DNA of 64,000 nt from Erwinia persicina NBRC 102418 (GCF_001571305.1 NZ_BCTN01000012.1:1-64000); one strand, 5' to 3'; shown: positions 29,916-39,810, numbered from the stretch's first letter. Notes: generated by a model not told the origin, from the sequence alone. Numbers and translations are program-made.

Positions 29916-30959
29916 TTACTGCGCGGCAATGGCGTCTGCCATCATGCCAATACTGATAGCGAAATAGTATGAGCGATTCCAGTGCATCAATGTACGGAAA
30001 TTGTCATAAACCATGAACGAACGCCCGCCGCCATCCTGAGGGGTGATAATCCAGGCCCGTTCGCCTGGCGCCCTATTCTTTGCAGGATCGATGACCTGAA
30101 TCCCCATCTGCTGCCACTGGCCCGGGGTTTTCGCCTGTCCGGTTTTCAACCCGGTCTGCTGCGTATCAAATTCTGCGGGTAGCGTGACTTCAGTCCCCCA
30201 ACCCTGCCCGGCACGCCAGCCTTCCCGTTGCAGATAGTTAGCTATGGAAGCAAAAACATCATCCAGGTTGTTCCAGATATCAATTTTGCCATCACCATCG
30301 CCATCTTTACCGTAGTTAAGGAAGGAGCTCGGCATGAACTGGCTTTGCCCCATAGCGCCAGCCCAGGATCCTTTCAGATCAGCGGCGGTGATCTGCTGAC
30401 GTTGAATAATACGCACGGCGGCCATTAATTCTTTAGTGAAAAACGCTTCACGCCGCCCTTCAAACGCCAGCGTGGCCAGCGCAGACACCACCTCTTCTTT
30501 ACCCTGTATCTTGCCGAAGTGGCTCTCCAGCGCCCACAGGGCAACGATATACTGCGACTGTACCCCTGATGCAGAAGCGATAGGCTGCAGGGCATTCTGA
30601 TACTGTTGCCGGTACTCCCGGCCCTGGGCAATTTTTTCCGGGGTCAGCACCCTGGCAAGATAATCATCCAGTGTCACCTTATTCTCAAGCTGGCCACGGT
30701 CTGATTTAATCACCCGGTCGACAAAATGTATGCCGTCAAACGCCGTGTCGATGGTCGCCTGATCGAAACCCTGCTGCCGGGCCTGCTCTTTGAGCTGTAG
30801 CACATAGGCAGGAAACTGAGCGGGATCGCGCCCCTGCTCTGCCAGCGTAGTGCCAGAAGAGGCGGTACTGCCGGGCGGGTTGAGAAAACTGGCTTGGCTG
30901 AAAGGGCTGACTGCCACCATCACAGAACATACGAGGAACTTCAGGGCTAACGGCTTCAT
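29916..30959 (-). CDS. Lytic murein transglycosylase (MltB-like, GH103)
   Basis: A periplasmic peptidoglycan-cleaving enzyme that forms 1,6-anhydromuropeptides. The product has 347 residues. A signal peptide (1-23, ending SQA) has no lipobox, so it is soluble and unlike lipoprotein MltB. The catalytic glutamate is E145 in ALWALESHFG. A Slt35-type calcium loop is visible in KDGDGDGKIDIWNNL, and WAGAMGQSQFMPSSF is the typical core. E. coli lacks a gene here between ycgL and ycgM, so this is a lineage-specific addition. Identity as the TIGR02283-type enzyme is likely but unverified. Confidence 0.9.
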   Translation of the reverse strand: MKPLALKFLVCSVMVAVSPFSQASFLNPPGSTASSGTTLAEQGRDPAQFPAYVLQLKEQARQQGFDQATIDTAFDGIHFVDRVIKSDRGQLENKVTLDDYLARVLTPEKIAQGREYRQQYQNALQPIASASGVQSQYIVALWALESHFGKIQGKEEVVSALATLAFEGRREAFFTKELMAAVRIIQRQQITAADLKGSWAGAMGQSQFMPSSFLNYGKDGDGDGKIDIWNNLDDVFASIANYLQREGWRAGQGWGTEVTLPAEFDTQQTGLKTGQAKTPGQWQQMGIQVIDPAKNRAPGERAWIITPQDGGGRSFMVYDNFRTLMHWNRSYYFAISIGMMADAIAAQ

Positions 30960-31047
30960 GCGGGCATCCTTTTATCGCTATCTCCACCGGCATTTATAAT
31001 AAAAACGAATGCTGACGCGTGGAGATATATTTGCAGATGATTCCGAA

Positions 31048-31323
31048 TTAATCTTTTTTTACATCGTTAAGATGTGTCTTAAGCAGACTTTCGAGTGGAG
31101 GCGGAAGTTGTAAATAAAAACCGTCTTCACGCAGCGCTGTTTTCACTTTCTCAATATCTGCCCCTACCAGCTTCTTACTCCCGTCCAGTGGCAACACCAT
31201 AGCAAGCTTAGGTTTACCAAAGCCCTTGAGCAGCGCCTCCGGCACGCGAGAGAAATCGTCTTTTTTTTCAACATAGAGATAAGTCTGGTCGCGCTGGGGA
31301 CTTCTGTAGATCACACAAAACAT
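31048..31323 (-). CDS. ycgL: YcgL family protein (UPF0745)
   Basis: A small cytoplasmic protein with 91 residues and unknown function. It is shorter at the N terminus than the longest E. coli YcgL annotation but has the same core: [29 protein letters not shown], then [21 protein letters not shown] and [10 protein letters not shown]. It is transcribed divergently from minC across about 155 bases, the same pairing as in E. coli. Confidence 0.92.
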   Translation of the reverse strand: MFCVIYRSPQRDQTYLYVEKKDDFSRVPEALLKGFGKPKLAMVLPLDGSKKLVGADIEKVKTALREDGFYLQLPPPLESLLKTHLNDVKKD

Positions 31324-31479
31324 ATTTTTTACTCGAATTAACAGGGATGGTCACTTGCCTGAATATTACAGTAACTATAACATGCTTGCAGAACTTCGGA
31401 ATATTGCCTGTCTTGATTAAGCACCTGAAAGTGGTGCTGATTTAGCCGGGACAGGAAATAACAGGACTGAGCGGGACAG

Positions 31480-32172
31480 ATGTCACAATCGCCAATCGAG
31501 TTAAAGGGCAGCAGTTTTACGCTGTCGGTCGTTCATTTGCATCACACCGATCCTGAAATCGTGCGTAAAGCTATCGAGGAAAAGGTCAGTCAGGCCCCGG
31601 CATTTTTGAAAAATGCCCCGGTGGTGATCAACGTTTCCTCGTTAACCAGCGATGTTAACTGGCGCCAGATGCAGCAGGCGATAGTCTCAGCGGGTTTGCA
31701 CATTGTTGGCATCAGCGGCTGCAAAGATGAACAGTTAAAGCGGATGATTTCGCGCTCCGGGCTGCCCGTTTTAAATGAAGGAAAAGAACAAAAGCGCAAC
31801 GCCGAGTTAAAGCCCGTGGCTATTCCCTTTGAACAGCCCGCTACGAAAACCCGGCTTATCGCTTCCCCGGTCCGTTCCGGACAGCAAATTTATGCAAAAA
31901 ACTGCGATCTGATTGTCACCAGCAGCGTGAGCGCAGGTGCCGAACTGATTGCAGACGGTAACATCCACATCTATGGCATGATGCGCGGTCGCGCTCTGGC
32001 GGGTGCTTCAGGCGATAAAAACTGCCAGATATTTTGCACCAGTTTATCTGCAGAGTTGGTCTCCATTGCCGGAAACTACTGGCTGATGGATCAGATTCCT
32101 GCTGAATTTTTTGGAAAAGCGTCGCGTCTTTGTCTCAAAGACGGCGCATTGACTATACAAACACTGAACTGA
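31480..32172 (+). CDS. minC: Septum site-determining protein MinC
   Basis: The FtsZ assembly inhibitor that blocks division away from midcell. The product has 230 residues (231 in E. coli). The N-terminal FtsZ-inhibiting domain (about 1-105) contains [12 protein letters not shown] and [14 protein letters not shown]. After a short linker, the C-terminal beta-helical MinD-binding domain contains [27 protein letters not shown] and [14 protein letters not shown]. It is the first gene of minCDE, followed by minD after 42 bases. Confidence 0.97.
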   Translation: MSQSPIELKGSSFTLSVVHLHHTDPEIVRKAIEEKVSQAPAFLKNAPVVINVSSLTSDVNWRQMQQAIVSAGLHIVGISGCKDEQLKRMISRSGLPVLNEGKEQKRNAELKPVAIPFEQPATKTRLIASPVRSGQQIYAKNCDLIVTSSVSAGAELIADGNIHIYGMMRGRALAGASGDKNCQIFCTSLSAELVSIAGNYWLMDQIPAEFFGKASRLCLKDGALTIQTLN

Positions 32173-32214
32173 GCCAGGCTCTCGAGCCCTTTCTTTTCTT
32201 AAGGAAATTATTAT

Positions 32215-33027
32215 ATGGCACGCATTATTGTTGTTACATCGGGTAAGGGAGGCGTTGGGAAAACCACGTCCAGCGCGGCCATCGCTACCGGCTTAGCGCA
32301 GAAAGGTAAAAAAACCGTCGTTATCGACTTTGATATCGGCCTGCGTAATCTTGACCTGATTATGGGTTGTGAACGCCGCGTAGTGTATGACTTCGTTAAC
32401 GTCATTCAGGGTGATGCCACGCTGAATCAGGCGCTGATTAAAGATAAGCGTACGGAGAACCTGTTTATCCTTCCGGCTTCCCAGACTCGGGATAAAGATG
32501 CGCTGACCCGTGAGGGCGTTGAAAAAGTGCTGGATGATCTGGCGACCATGGACTTTGAGTTCATCGTCTGTGACTCCCCGGCCGGGATCGAAACGGGCGC
32601 GCTGATGGCGCTGTATTTTGCCGATGAAGCGATCATTACCACCAACCCGGAAGTCTCCTCCGTACGTGACTCCGACCGTATCCTTGGCATTCTCTCTTCC
32701 AAGTCACGCCGCGCGGAACGAGGCCAGGATGCAATTAAAGAACACCTGCTGCTGACCCGCTACAACCCGGGCCGCGTTAACCGTGGTGACATGTTAAGCA
32801 TGGAGGACGTACTGGAAATTCTGCGTATCCCTCTGGCAGGCGTGATCCCGGAAGACCAGTCAGTATTACGTGCCTCGAACCAGGGTGAGCCTGTGATCCT
32901 GGATGCCGAATCTGACGCTGGTAAAGCCTATGCTGATACCGTTGACCGTCTGCTCGGTGAAGAACGCCCCTTCCGCTTCATTGAAGAAGAGAAGAAGGGT
33001 TTCCTGAAACGCCTGTTTGGGGGATAA
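32215..33027 (+). CDS. minD: Septum site-determining ATPase MinD
   Basis: A membrane-associated ATPase that recruits MinC and oscillates with MinE. The 270 residues equal the E. coli length. The deviant Walker A is GKGGVGKTT with K11 (signature lysine) and K16. Switch regions FDIGLRNLDL and DSPAGIETG are present. The C-terminal amphipathic membrane-targeting helix is EEKKGFLKRLFGG. It lies between minC and minE with a 3-base gap to minE, indicating tight operon structure. Confidence 0.98.
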   Translation: MARIIVVTSGKGGVGKTTSSAAIATGLAQKGKKTVVIDFDIGLRNLDLIMGCERRVVYDFVNVIQGDATLNQALIKDKRTENLFILPASQTRDKDALTREGVEKVLDDLATMDFEFIVCDSPAGIETGALMALYFADEAIITTNPEVSSVRDSDRILGILSSKSRRAERGQDAIKEHLLLTRYNPGRVNRGDMLSMEDVLEILRIPLAGVIPEDQSVLRASNQGEPVILDAESDAGKAYADTVDRLLGEERPFRFIEEEKKGFLKRLFGG

Positions 33028-33030
33028 ACC

Positions 33031-33306
33031 ATGGCCTTACTCGATTTCTTTTTATCCCGAAAAAAGAGCACAGCCAACATTGCCAAGGAACGGCTACAGA
33101 TTATCGTGGCGGAACGCAGGAGGGGCGATAGCGAGCCCCACTATCTGCCACAGTTGAAAAGGGACATTCTGGAAGTAATCTGTAAATACGTGAAAATTGA
33201 TCCGGAGATGCTGAGCGTTAAGCTGGATCAAAAAGATGACGATATTTCTATTCTCGAACTGAACGTGACGTTGCCGGAAACGGAAACGGAAGAAACACCG
33301 AAATGA
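33031..33306 (+). CDS. minE: Cell division topological factor MinE
   Basis: Releases MinD from the membrane and confines MinCD action to the poles. The product has 91 residues (88 in E. coli). The N-terminal membrane-binding segment is [12 protein letters not shown]. The anti-MinCD helix is around residues 13-30 ([18 protein letters not shown]). The dimerising topological domain continues to about residue 82. The C-terminal TEETPK tail is slightly longer than usual. It is convergent with rnd and separated by a shared hairpin. Confidence 0.97.
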   Translation: MALLDFFLSRKKSTANIAKERLQIIVAERRRGDSEPHYLPQLKRDILEVICKYVKIDPEMLSVKLDQKDDDISILELNVTLPETETEETPK

Positions 33307-33322
33307 TCTTCTCCTGCTCATG

Positions 33323-33350
33323 ATTTTCCCCTGCTATTGCAGGGGAAAAT
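33323..33350. terminator. Bidirectional hairpin between minE and rnd
   Basis: Perfect 12-bp stem ATTTTCCCCTGC / GCAGGGGAAAAT with a 4-base loop, centred between the convergent stops. A/T runs are within the stem ends. Confidence 0.75.
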
Positions 33351-33357
33351 TGCAGGC

Positions 33358-34479
33358 CTACTCCGCCGCTAACAGTGCAGCGATGCCCTCTCCCAAGAGT
33401 GCCCCACGCCAGCCATCTACCAGTTCCGGTTTACCCGCTTGTGGCTTCAGCTTCCAGTGCCAGTTCAGCAACTGATTAATCTGACGACGTGATGCCAGCA
33501 GTTCCTGGCTGACGCCGTGCTTTTCTGCCGTTTCTGCCACCAGCGCCTTCAGACTTTTGAAAACCTGTTTGTAATGGGGATAATCGATCAGGTTTGGCAC
33601 CGGCTCGGGCAGCCGATCCTCAGCCATTGCACTGGCTTCGGCCACCATGGCCACCATCGCTTTCCCATGGAAACGAATCTCCTGCCCTGGCAGACCCAGG
33701 TGGTCCAGTTCACCCAGAGAACCCGGCATATAGCGTGCCACCTTCCACAGGTTTTCTTCACGTACGACAAAATTAACCGCCATGTCCTTCTCACGGGCCA
33801 GCGTCAGACGCCAGGCCGCCAGCAGGCGCAGTGCGGCAAGCTGACGGGGACGCAGTTGCCAGGCATTGGTAATATCGCGATACGCCTCCTGCGGGTCTGT
33901 CACCGTGGTACGACGCTGGCACAGCAGTCGGCACTCATCAAGTGCGGCGGCCATCTGCCCTGCCGCTTCGGTTTCCGCCATCAGCTTTTCCGCTACGGGC
34001 AGCAAATAGAACACATCTGCGGCCGCATAGACGCACTGCTTTTCCGTTAACGGACGCGCCAGCCAGTCCGTGCGTGACTCGCTCTTATCCAGTGCGATGC
34101 CGGTAAAAGACTCAACGATGGTCGCAAAGCCACAGGACAGCGGACGACCGCTGAACGCCGCAAGGATCTGGGTATCAATCATCGGCTGCGGCAGGACGCC
34201 AAACTCGTGCTGGAACACTTCCAGGTCTTCGCTTCCCGCATGAAGATACTTGACGATTTGCTGATCCAGCAAAAGATCGCGAAACGGCGTCCAGTCTGTG
34301 ATCGGCAGCGGGTCAATCAGAGAGATGGTTTCCCCGTCAAACAGCTGGATCAGGCCCAGGCGAGGATAATAGGTGCGGGTACGAACAAATTCAGTGTCCA
34401 GCGCCAGCGCGGAAACCTGACGGGCACGCTGGCACACGTCGGCCAGCGCTTCATTGGTGGTGATCATCATGTAATTCAA
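33358..34479 (-). CDS. rnd: Ribonuclease D
   Basis: A 3'-to-5' exoribonuclease that matures tRNA and small stable RNA ends. The product has 373 residues (375 in E. coli). The DEDDy exonuclease motif is D28/E30 (ALDTEF), the Asp of HAGSEDLE and the YAAADVFYL segment with Tyr and Asp. The C-terminal half carries HRDC domains. The start is TTG at 34479, giving [M]NYMMITTNEAL, the same unusual UUG start as E. coli rnd. The first ATG at 34470 would lose three residues. Confidence 0.95.
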   Translation of the reverse strand: MNYMMITTNEALADVCQRARQVSALALDTEFVRTRTYYPRLGLIQLFDGETISLIDPLPITDWTPFRDLLLDQQIVKYLHAGSEDLEVFQHEFGVLPQPMIDTQILAAFSGRPLSCGFATIVESFTGIALDKSESRTDWLARPLTEKQCVYAAADVFYLLPVAEKLMAETEAAGQMAAALDECRLLCQRRTTVTDPQEAYRDITNAWQLRPRQLAALRLLAAWRLTLAREKDMAVNFVVREENLWKVARYMPGSLGELDHLGLPGQEIRFHGKAMVAMVAEASAMAEDRLPEPVPNLIDYPHYKQVFKSLKALVAETAEKHGVSQELLASRRQINQLLNWHWKLKPQAGKPELVDGWRGALLGEGIAALLAAE

Positions 34480-34535
34480 AATAGCGTTCTCTCGCCGCGG
34501 GCAGACAGGCCTGCGGTCAGTGGTCAGTGCGCAAT

Positions 34536-34558
34536 AAAAATGCCGGGTAGCCCGGCAT
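34536..34558 (-). terminator. Terminator of fadD
   Basis: On the minus strand ATGCCGGG / CCCGGCAT with a 3-base loop is followed by TTTTATT. It lies 27 bases after the fadD stop and before rnd. Confidence 0.87.
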
Positions 34559-34585
34559 GATTCGTTATCGGTAAAACAGCCGTTG

Positions 34586-36271
34586 TCAGACGGACGGCTG
34601 TGGTGTTTTCATCGCTTCCTCGCGCAGTTCGCGGCGCAGGATTTTACCGACGTTCGTCTTCGGCAGCTCGTCCCGAAATTCAACAATTCGGGGGATTTTA
34701 TACCCTGTCAGATGACGTTTACAGTGGGCGATCAGCTCGTCTTTGGTCAGTGAGTCGTCTTTCTTCACGACACAAATCTTCACTGTCTCACCCGCCGCGT
34801 CATTCGGCACGCCGATCGCGGCGGCTTCACGGACTTTCGGATGCAGCATCAGGACATCTTCAATCTCGTTAGGATAAACATTAAACCCGGAGACCAGAAT
34901 CATATCTTTTTTGCGATCGATAATGCGCAGGAAACCTTCGTGGTCAACGGTAACAATATCACCGCTACGAAGCCATCCATTTTTTAAAACTTCCTCCGTC
35001 GCATCCTGTCGTTGCCAGTAACCCGCCATCACCTGTGGCCCTTTAATACAGAGCTCACCGGGTTCTCCCTCGGGCATCTCGTTACCTTCATCATCGACCA
35101 GCATAATATCCGTCGAAGGTACCGGCAGCCCGATGCTGCCGTTGTGGCACTGAATATCATAAGGGTTGACCGATACCAGCGGCGAGCACTCGGTCAGGCC
35201 GTAGCCTTCCAGCAGATAATGGCCGGTAAGTTTTTCCCAGCGTTCCGCCACGGCTTTTTGCACCGCCATTCCCCCCCCGGCTGACAGCGTCAGCGTTGAG
35301 AAATCCAGCTTGTTGAACCCCTCATCATTCAGCAGCGCGTTAAACAACGTGTTAACGCCGGTAATCGCGGTAAAGGGATACTTGCTCAACTCTTTGACCA
35401 GGCCTGGAATATCACGCGGATTAGTGATCAACAGATTCGCGCCGCCCAGCTCAATAAACAGCAGGCAGTTCACGGTCAGGGCAAAAATATGGTAAAGCGG
35501 CAGTGCCGTCACCACGGTCTCTTCTCCCGCCTTTAACAGAGAGCCGTAGGTGGCTTTGGTCTGTTCAAGATTCGCCTGCATATTACGGTGGGTAAGCATG
35601 GCGCCTTTCGCAACGCCAGTGGTGCCGCCGGTATATTGCAGAAAAGCGACATCCTCGTTCAGGATCTCCGGTCGGGTGTAGGTCATCTGCGCGCCGTTTT
35701 GCAGCACCTGACGAAAGGAAATGGCACCGGGCAGATAATATTTCGGTACCATCTTCTTAATATATTTCACCACGAAGTTCACCAGCGTGCCCTTCGCGGG
35801 AGAGAGCTGGTCGCCAAGGCGGGTCAGGACAACGTGTTTTACTGCAGTTTTAGCCACCACTTTTTCCAGCGTATGGGCAAAGTTGGAGACAATGACAATC
35901 GCACTGGCCCCGCTGTCGTTTAGCTGATGCTCAAGTTCGCGTGGTGTATAGAGCGGATTGACGTTCACCACAATCATACCGGCACGAAGCACGCCAAACA
36001 GCGCGATGGGATATTGCAGCAGATTGGGCATCATCAGCGCCACACGGTCGCCTTTCTTCAGCCCGAGGCCCTGTTGCAGATAAGCAGCAAATGCCCGGCT
36101 GCGCTCGTCCAGCTGGCGAAAGGAAAGGCTTTGTCCCATGTTAATAAAGGCGGTTTGCGCCGCGTAACGGAGCGCTGCATGCTCGAAAAGGTCAATTAAG
36201 GAGCCGTAACGATCGGGATTAATCTCAGCCGGAACATCGGCGGGGTAGCGGTTTAACCAAACCTTATGCAA
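34586..36271 (-). CDS. fadD: Long-chain fatty acid-CoA ligase
   Basis: Activates exogenous long-chain fatty acids to acyl-CoA during uptake at the inner membrane. I choose the TTG at 36271, preceded by GAGGTGATTCC as in E. coli. It gives [M][19 protein letters not shown] and 561 residues, the E. coli length. An ATG at 36304 would add 11 unrelated residues ([10 protein letters not shown]-type). The AMP-binding P-loop is [12 protein letters not shown], and [17 protein letters not shown] and GWLRSGDIV are the other adenylate motifs. A FadR-like operator lies upstream at 36343-36359. Confidence 0.95.
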   Translation of the reverse strand: MHKVWLNRYPADVPAEINPDRYGSLIDLFEHAALRYAAQTAFINMGQSLSFRQLDERSRAFAAYLQQGLGLKKGDRVALMMPNLLQYPIALFGVLRAGMIVVNVNPLYTPRELEHQLNDSGASAIVIVSNFAHTLEKVVAKTAVKHVVLTRLGDQLSPAKGTLVNFVVKYIKKMVPKYYLPGAISFRQVLQNGAQMTYTRPEILNEDVAFLQYTGGTTGVAKGAMLTHRNMQANLEQTKATYGSLLKAGEETVVTALPLYHIFALTVNCLLFIELGGANLLITNPRDIPGLVKELSKYPFTAITGVNTLFNALLNDEGFNKLDFSTLTLSAGGGMAVQKAVAERWEKLTGHYLLEGYGLTECSPLVSVNPYDIQCHNGSIGLPVPSTDIMLVDDEGNEMPEGEPGELCIKGPQVMAGYWQRQDATEEVLKNGWLRSGDIVTVDHEGFLRIIDRKKDMILVSGFNVYPNEIEDVLMLHPKVREAAAIGVPNDAAGETVKICVVKKDDSLTKDELIAHCKRHLTGYKIPRIVEFRDELPKTNVGKILRRELREEAMKTPQPSV

Positions 36272-36342
36272 GGAATCACCTCGAAAATTATTATTTGTTG
36301 TCATCGCAGCCTCGACCAGTCGGCATCTGTTAACATTATTTT

Positions 36343-36359
36343 AACTCAGCGTACCAGTT
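36343..36359 (-). promoter_or_regulatory. FadR operator candidate of fadD
   Basis: On the minus strand AACTGGTACGCTGAGTT matches the FadR operator pattern, with a strong left half CTGGTACG. It strongly resembles the known E. coli fadD site as I recall it. A second half-site, GACTGGTC, occurs at about 36314-36321. With fadR in this same window, acyl-CoA-relieved repression of fadD is expected. Confidence 0.65.
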
Positions 36360-36423
36360 TGCTCAGGTCTCTGTTTTGAGGTTGCGAAGTCCATCACTAA
36401 ATTTCTCTCGTCCGGAGAGGATC

Positions 36424-36465
36424 AAAAAAAAAGGCCGATCCGCTGAAATCCAGCGGACCCGCCGA
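36424..36465 (-). terminator. Terminator of yeaY
   Basis: On the minus strand GTCCGCTGG and CAGCGGAT pair with outer GC bases (GG...GGCC), followed by nine T. It lies 20 bases after the yeaY stop. Confidence 0.83.
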
Positions 36466-36484
36466 TTAATGTCTGACTTTTGAT

Positions 36485-37081
36485 TTACTGGGTAAGGATG
36501 GTCTGTACCTGTGCCGGGCCGGTATTGTAGAAGCCCCAGGGGGCCGGCCCCCAATAGCCGCCGCGGTGACGTCCGTATCCCGGGCCATACCAGATCCACG
36601 GATCGATAGGCTGAGGCGGGGTCACAATCTGCTGCGTCATGTGCCAGCGCTGATAACCCGTTACGCTAATCACCAGGAACTGATACCGGGCTTCACCGAT
36701 TTTACCCTTTTCCGTCCCTTTGATGGTGCCAACAACAGTGACCATCTGCTGGTTAAAGTCGACCGGGTCGATAAAGCCATTCACATCGGCAAAAATGCGG
36801 CCCATGGACGGTGAGCCCAGAATGGGCCTGGCCCCGTCGTCCAGCGGCATCGCGGCGATTTCCAGACGGGTCATCCCGTTGCGATTATCCACCTTGATCA
36901 CTTTACCGCCAAAGCGTGACTCCTGGCCGGTAAACACCTCAGGCGCACTGAGCACCCGCACCAGATCCTGCTGTGGTGTCTCCGAGTGCCCCTTGATGGA
37001 GTCGGGCACGGTGACGCAGCCGCTTAACACCAGCGACGCTAAAAACAGAATGCTGCACTGCCAGACACTGGATTGACGCAT
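36485..37081 (-). CDS. yeaY: Slp-family outer-membrane lipoprotein YeaY
   Basis: A lipoprotein of unknown function related to starvation lipoprotein Slp. I start at ATG 37081 with a GGGAG motif 6 bases before it, giving 198 residues (193 in E. coli). An upstream GTG at 37093 is less likely. The lipobox LVLSGC gives C22 as the acylated residue; the next residue is V, which fits outer-membrane sorting. Conserved segments are [15 protein letters not shown] and [18 protein letters not shown], with a Gly/Pro/Tyr-rich tail. It follows tsaB by 59 bases. Confidence 0.92.
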   Translation of the reverse strand: MRQSSVWQCSILFLASLVLSGCVTVPDSIKGHSETPQQDLVRVLSAPEVFTGQESRFGGKVIKVDNRNGMTRLEIAAMPLDDGARPILGSPSMGRIFADVNGFIDPVDFNQQMVTVVGTIKGTEKGKIGEARYQFLVISVTGYQRWHMTQQIVTPPQPIDPWIWYGPGYGRHRGGYWGPAPWGFYNTGPAQVQTILTQ

Positions 37082-37140
37082 AGACGCTCCCACGTTGTTA
37101 TCCTACTTCGACTGTTGCCGGTTCAAATAGTTGCTCTGTA

Positions 37141-37842
37141 CTACTCACGTCCGGGTAATTTTTTCCATGTCACTTCGTTACGAAGGTAGGTTGGCTCCGC
37201 ATGTTCCGGCGCAACGGTCATGCCAGCGGCCAGCGCCTGCTGCGCCAGCGGCAGCATATCTTCCGCACAGGGCAACGTCACGTCCGAAGGCGTCAGTACC
37301 AGGCCACTGTTTTCCCCCATGAGCGGCCAGGCCTGCCAGCCCGTCCCCACGCAGGTCCACTCCCCGCTCAGGACTGCCATCCGCGCGGCTGCCGCTTCGG
37401 GTTTCAGCACGGCTTCGCTCGCCTCACCCACCCAGTTCCCCTGCCCGTCGCGCTGATATTCGGCCCAGTAAACCTCGCCCATCCGCGCATCAATGGCAGC
37501 CAGCACCCGGGTCGCCCCGTGCAGTCGCCACGCGCTTTGCGCCATGGTCATCAGTGTGGAGAGGCCAATTAGCGGTAACCCGGCTCCCAGTGAAAGGCCC
37601 TGCGCAATGCCAATGCCGATGCGGACCCCGGTAAAACTTCCCGGCCCCCGGCCAAAGGCCAGCGCATCCAGATCGTTCAGGGTGACGTCGCCTTCCTGTA
37701 AAATCTGCTGCACCATCGGCAAAATACGTTGCGTATGTTCACGCGCACAGAGTTCAAAATGTGCCAGCTGGCGCTGGTCATTCAGGAGGGCAACCGAGCA
37801 GGCTTCCGTGGCCGTATCAATGGCTAAAATTCGCGTGGACAT
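37141..37842 (-). CDS. tsaB: tRNA threonylcarbamoyladenosine protein TsaB
   Basis: A scaffold subunit that works with TsaD and TsaE in making t6A37 in ANN-decoding tRNAs. The product has 233 residues (231 in E. coli, formerly YeaZ). It is an ASKHA-fold protein: [15 protein letters not shown] at the N terminus, [20 protein letters not shown] near 65-85, then [15 protein letters not shown]. It ends KKLPGRE like the E. coli protein. It lies between yoaA (33-base gap) and yeaY on the same strand, likely one operon. Confidence 0.97.
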   Translation of the reverse strand: MSTRILAIDTATEACSVALLNDQRQLAHFELCAREHTQRILPMVQQILQEGDVTLNDLDALAFGRGPGSFTGVRIGIGIAQGLSLGAGLPLIGLSTLMTMAQSAWRLHGATRVLAAIDARMGEVYWAEYQRDGQGNWVGEASEAVLKPEAAAARMAVLSGEWTCVGTGWQAWPLMGENSGLVLTPSDVTLPCAEDMLPLAQQALAAGMTVAPEHAEPTYLRNEVTWKKLPGRE

Positions 37843-37875
37843 AACAACCTCAGGGGAGAAAATTTTCGGCGCGCA

Positions 37876-39810
37876 TCATAGCACATCACCGTCGGAATGA
37901 TTACTGCCGCCGGTATTTTGCAGAAAGTCTATTGCCTTCTGCAGGTCACGCGTGCGGGGCGTGGGCGGCAGGCTGTTAACAAACACCGCGCCGTAGGGTC
38001 GCATCACCAGCCGGTTATCACAGATGACCAGCACGCCGCGATCGTCCACGTCACGGATCAGACGTCCGACGCCCTGCTTGAGCGCAATGACCGCATCGGG
38101 CAGTTGGACGTCATCAAAAGGTTCACCGCCGCGAACCTTACAGTCTTCCATACGGGCTTTCAGCAGCGGATCCTCGGGCGATGTGAACGGCAGTTTATCA
38201 ATGATAACCAGCGACAGCGCATCACCGCGCACGTCCACCCCTTCCCAAAAACTGTTAGTCGCTACCAGCAGCGCATTACCCGCCGCCACGAATTGTTTAA
38301 GGATTTGCCCCTTACTGGTTTCTCCCTGTAGCAGCACCGGCAGTGTCATCGTGGCCCTGAACTCAGCGGCCAGTTCACGCATCACCTGATGGGAGGTGCA
38401 CAGAAAGAAACAGCCACCGTTATTGGCTTCAATCAGCGGACGCATCATTCTGGCCAGCTGTCGGGCGCCCCCCGGCTGGTTAGGTGACGGCAGATTCCTT
38501 GGCACACACAGCAGGGCCTGACGGGCAAAGTCAAAGGGGCTGTTGAGGATCAGCGTTTCCGCTTTATTCACCCCCAGGCGCTCCACAAAGTGAGTCATCT
38601 GTTCGTTGACCGCGAGGGTGGCGGAGGTAAAGATCCAGCTCGCCGGGCGCTCATCCATCACCTCGCGAAAACGATCGGAGACGGACAGCGGCGTCAGTGC
38701 CAGCACAAAGTTGCGGGCGTTGCACTCATACCAGTAGCTGAAACCTGGCTGGGTCGTGTCTTTCAGCCGCTTAAGCCGTCCGCGATACAGGGCCGCCCGC
38801 TCAAAAGCCGCATCCAGCAGCGCAGAACGGCCCAGCGAGAGTTTCGCCACGTCGTAGCACAGCTCCAGTGCGTCATCGAGCAGCAGCAGTGCGCGCTGGA
38901 TCTGCGGGTTACTCAACAGCTCACGCAGATTGCCGCGAAAACCAGGATCCCCTAACGACAGGCGGAAATCCTGGGCGCTTTGCGCCAGCCGATCCGCCGA
39001 TTTTTGCAGTTGCTGCATATCACGCACCTCGGTGCGGTAAGCAATGGTGATATCTTTCGCCAGGTCGAGCAGTTGTCTGCTGGAGAGCTGCTGGCCAAAA
39101 TACTGGCTGGCAATATCCGGAACCTGATGCGCTTCATCGAAGATCATCACGTCAGCGTCGGGGATCAGCTCAGCAAAGCCGCTCTCTTTAACGACCATAT
39201 CAGCAAGAAAAAGGTGATGGTTCACTACCACCACGTCGGCATCCATTGCTTTACGCCGTGCCTTCACCACAAAACAGTCTTTGTACAGCGGGCAGTCGCT
39301 ACCCAGACAGTTATCATTGGTGCTGGTCACCAGCGGCCAGATCGGACTGTCTTCAGCCACCCCACCGCAGGTGCTGATATCGCCATCGACCGTTTCATTC
39401 GACCAGCCACGCAGATGAACCAGATCGCTCATCGCCTGTACCGCCAGTTCACCACCGGCCATCGACTGCTGTTCAAGCCGCTCAAGGCAAAGGTAGTTCG
39501 ATCGCCCTTTCAGCAGGGCCATGCTGCCTTTGAATTTCAGCGCCTTCGCCACCGTCGGCAGATCGCGGCTGTAGAGCTGATCCTGCAGGGCTTTGGAGCC
39601 GGTTGACACAATGACTTTTTTACCGGAACGCAGCGCCGGAGCAAGGTAGGCGTAGGTTTTCCCCGTGCCGGTGCCCGCCTCGACCACCAGCTCACTTTTA
39701 CTGTCAATGGCATGTGCCACTGCCGCTGCCATCTCGCGCTGAGGTTCACGCGGCCGGAAACCGGGGATCGCCTGCGCCAGTGCGCCTTCTGCTGCAAAAT
39801 CGTCTACCAC
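37876..39810 (-). CDS. yoaA: ATP-dependent DNA helicase YoaA (DinG/XPD family)
   Basis: A superfamily 2 iron-sulphur helicase that in E. coli pairs with the polymerase subunit HolC for replication repair. The product has 644 residues (636 in E. coli). Walker A is EAGTGTGKT with K51, and the DEAH box is at 225-228. Four cysteines suited to a 4Fe-4S cluster are C108, C168, C173 and C179. The start is GTG 39810, the only codon that gives VDDFAAEGALAQAIPGF; an overlapping ATG is out of frame. It is divergent from yoaB. Confidence 0.96.
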   Translation of the reverse strand: MVDDFAAEGALAQAIPGFRPREPQREMAAAVAHAIDSKSELVVEAGTGTGKTYAYLAPALRSGKKVIVSTGSKALQDQLYSRDLPTVAKALKFKGSMALLKGRSNYLCLERLEQQSMAGGELAVQAMSDLVHLRGWSNETVDGDISTCGGVAEDSPIWPLVTSTNDNCLGSDCPLYKDCFVVKARRKAMDADVVVVNHHLFLADMVVKESGFAELIPDADVMIFDEAHQVPDIASQYFGQQLSSRQLLDLAKDITIAYRTEVRDMQQLQKSADRLAQSAQDFRLSLGDPGFRGNLRELLSNPQIQRALLLLDDALELCYDVAKLSLGRSALLDAAFERAALYRGRLKRLKDTTQPGFSYWYECNARNFVLALTPLSVSDRFREVMDERPASWIFTSATLAVNEQMTHFVERLGVNKAETLILNSPFDFARQALLCVPRNLPSPNQPGGARQLARMMRPLIEANNGGCFFLCTSHQVMRELAAEFRATMTLPVLLQGETSKGQILKQFVAAGNALLVATNSFWEGVDVRGDALSLVIIDKLPFTSPEDPLLKARMEDCKVRGGEPFDDVQLPDAVIALKQGVGRLIRDVDDRGVLVICDNRLVMRPYGAVFVNSLPPTPRTRDLQKAIDFLQNTGGSNHSDGDVL

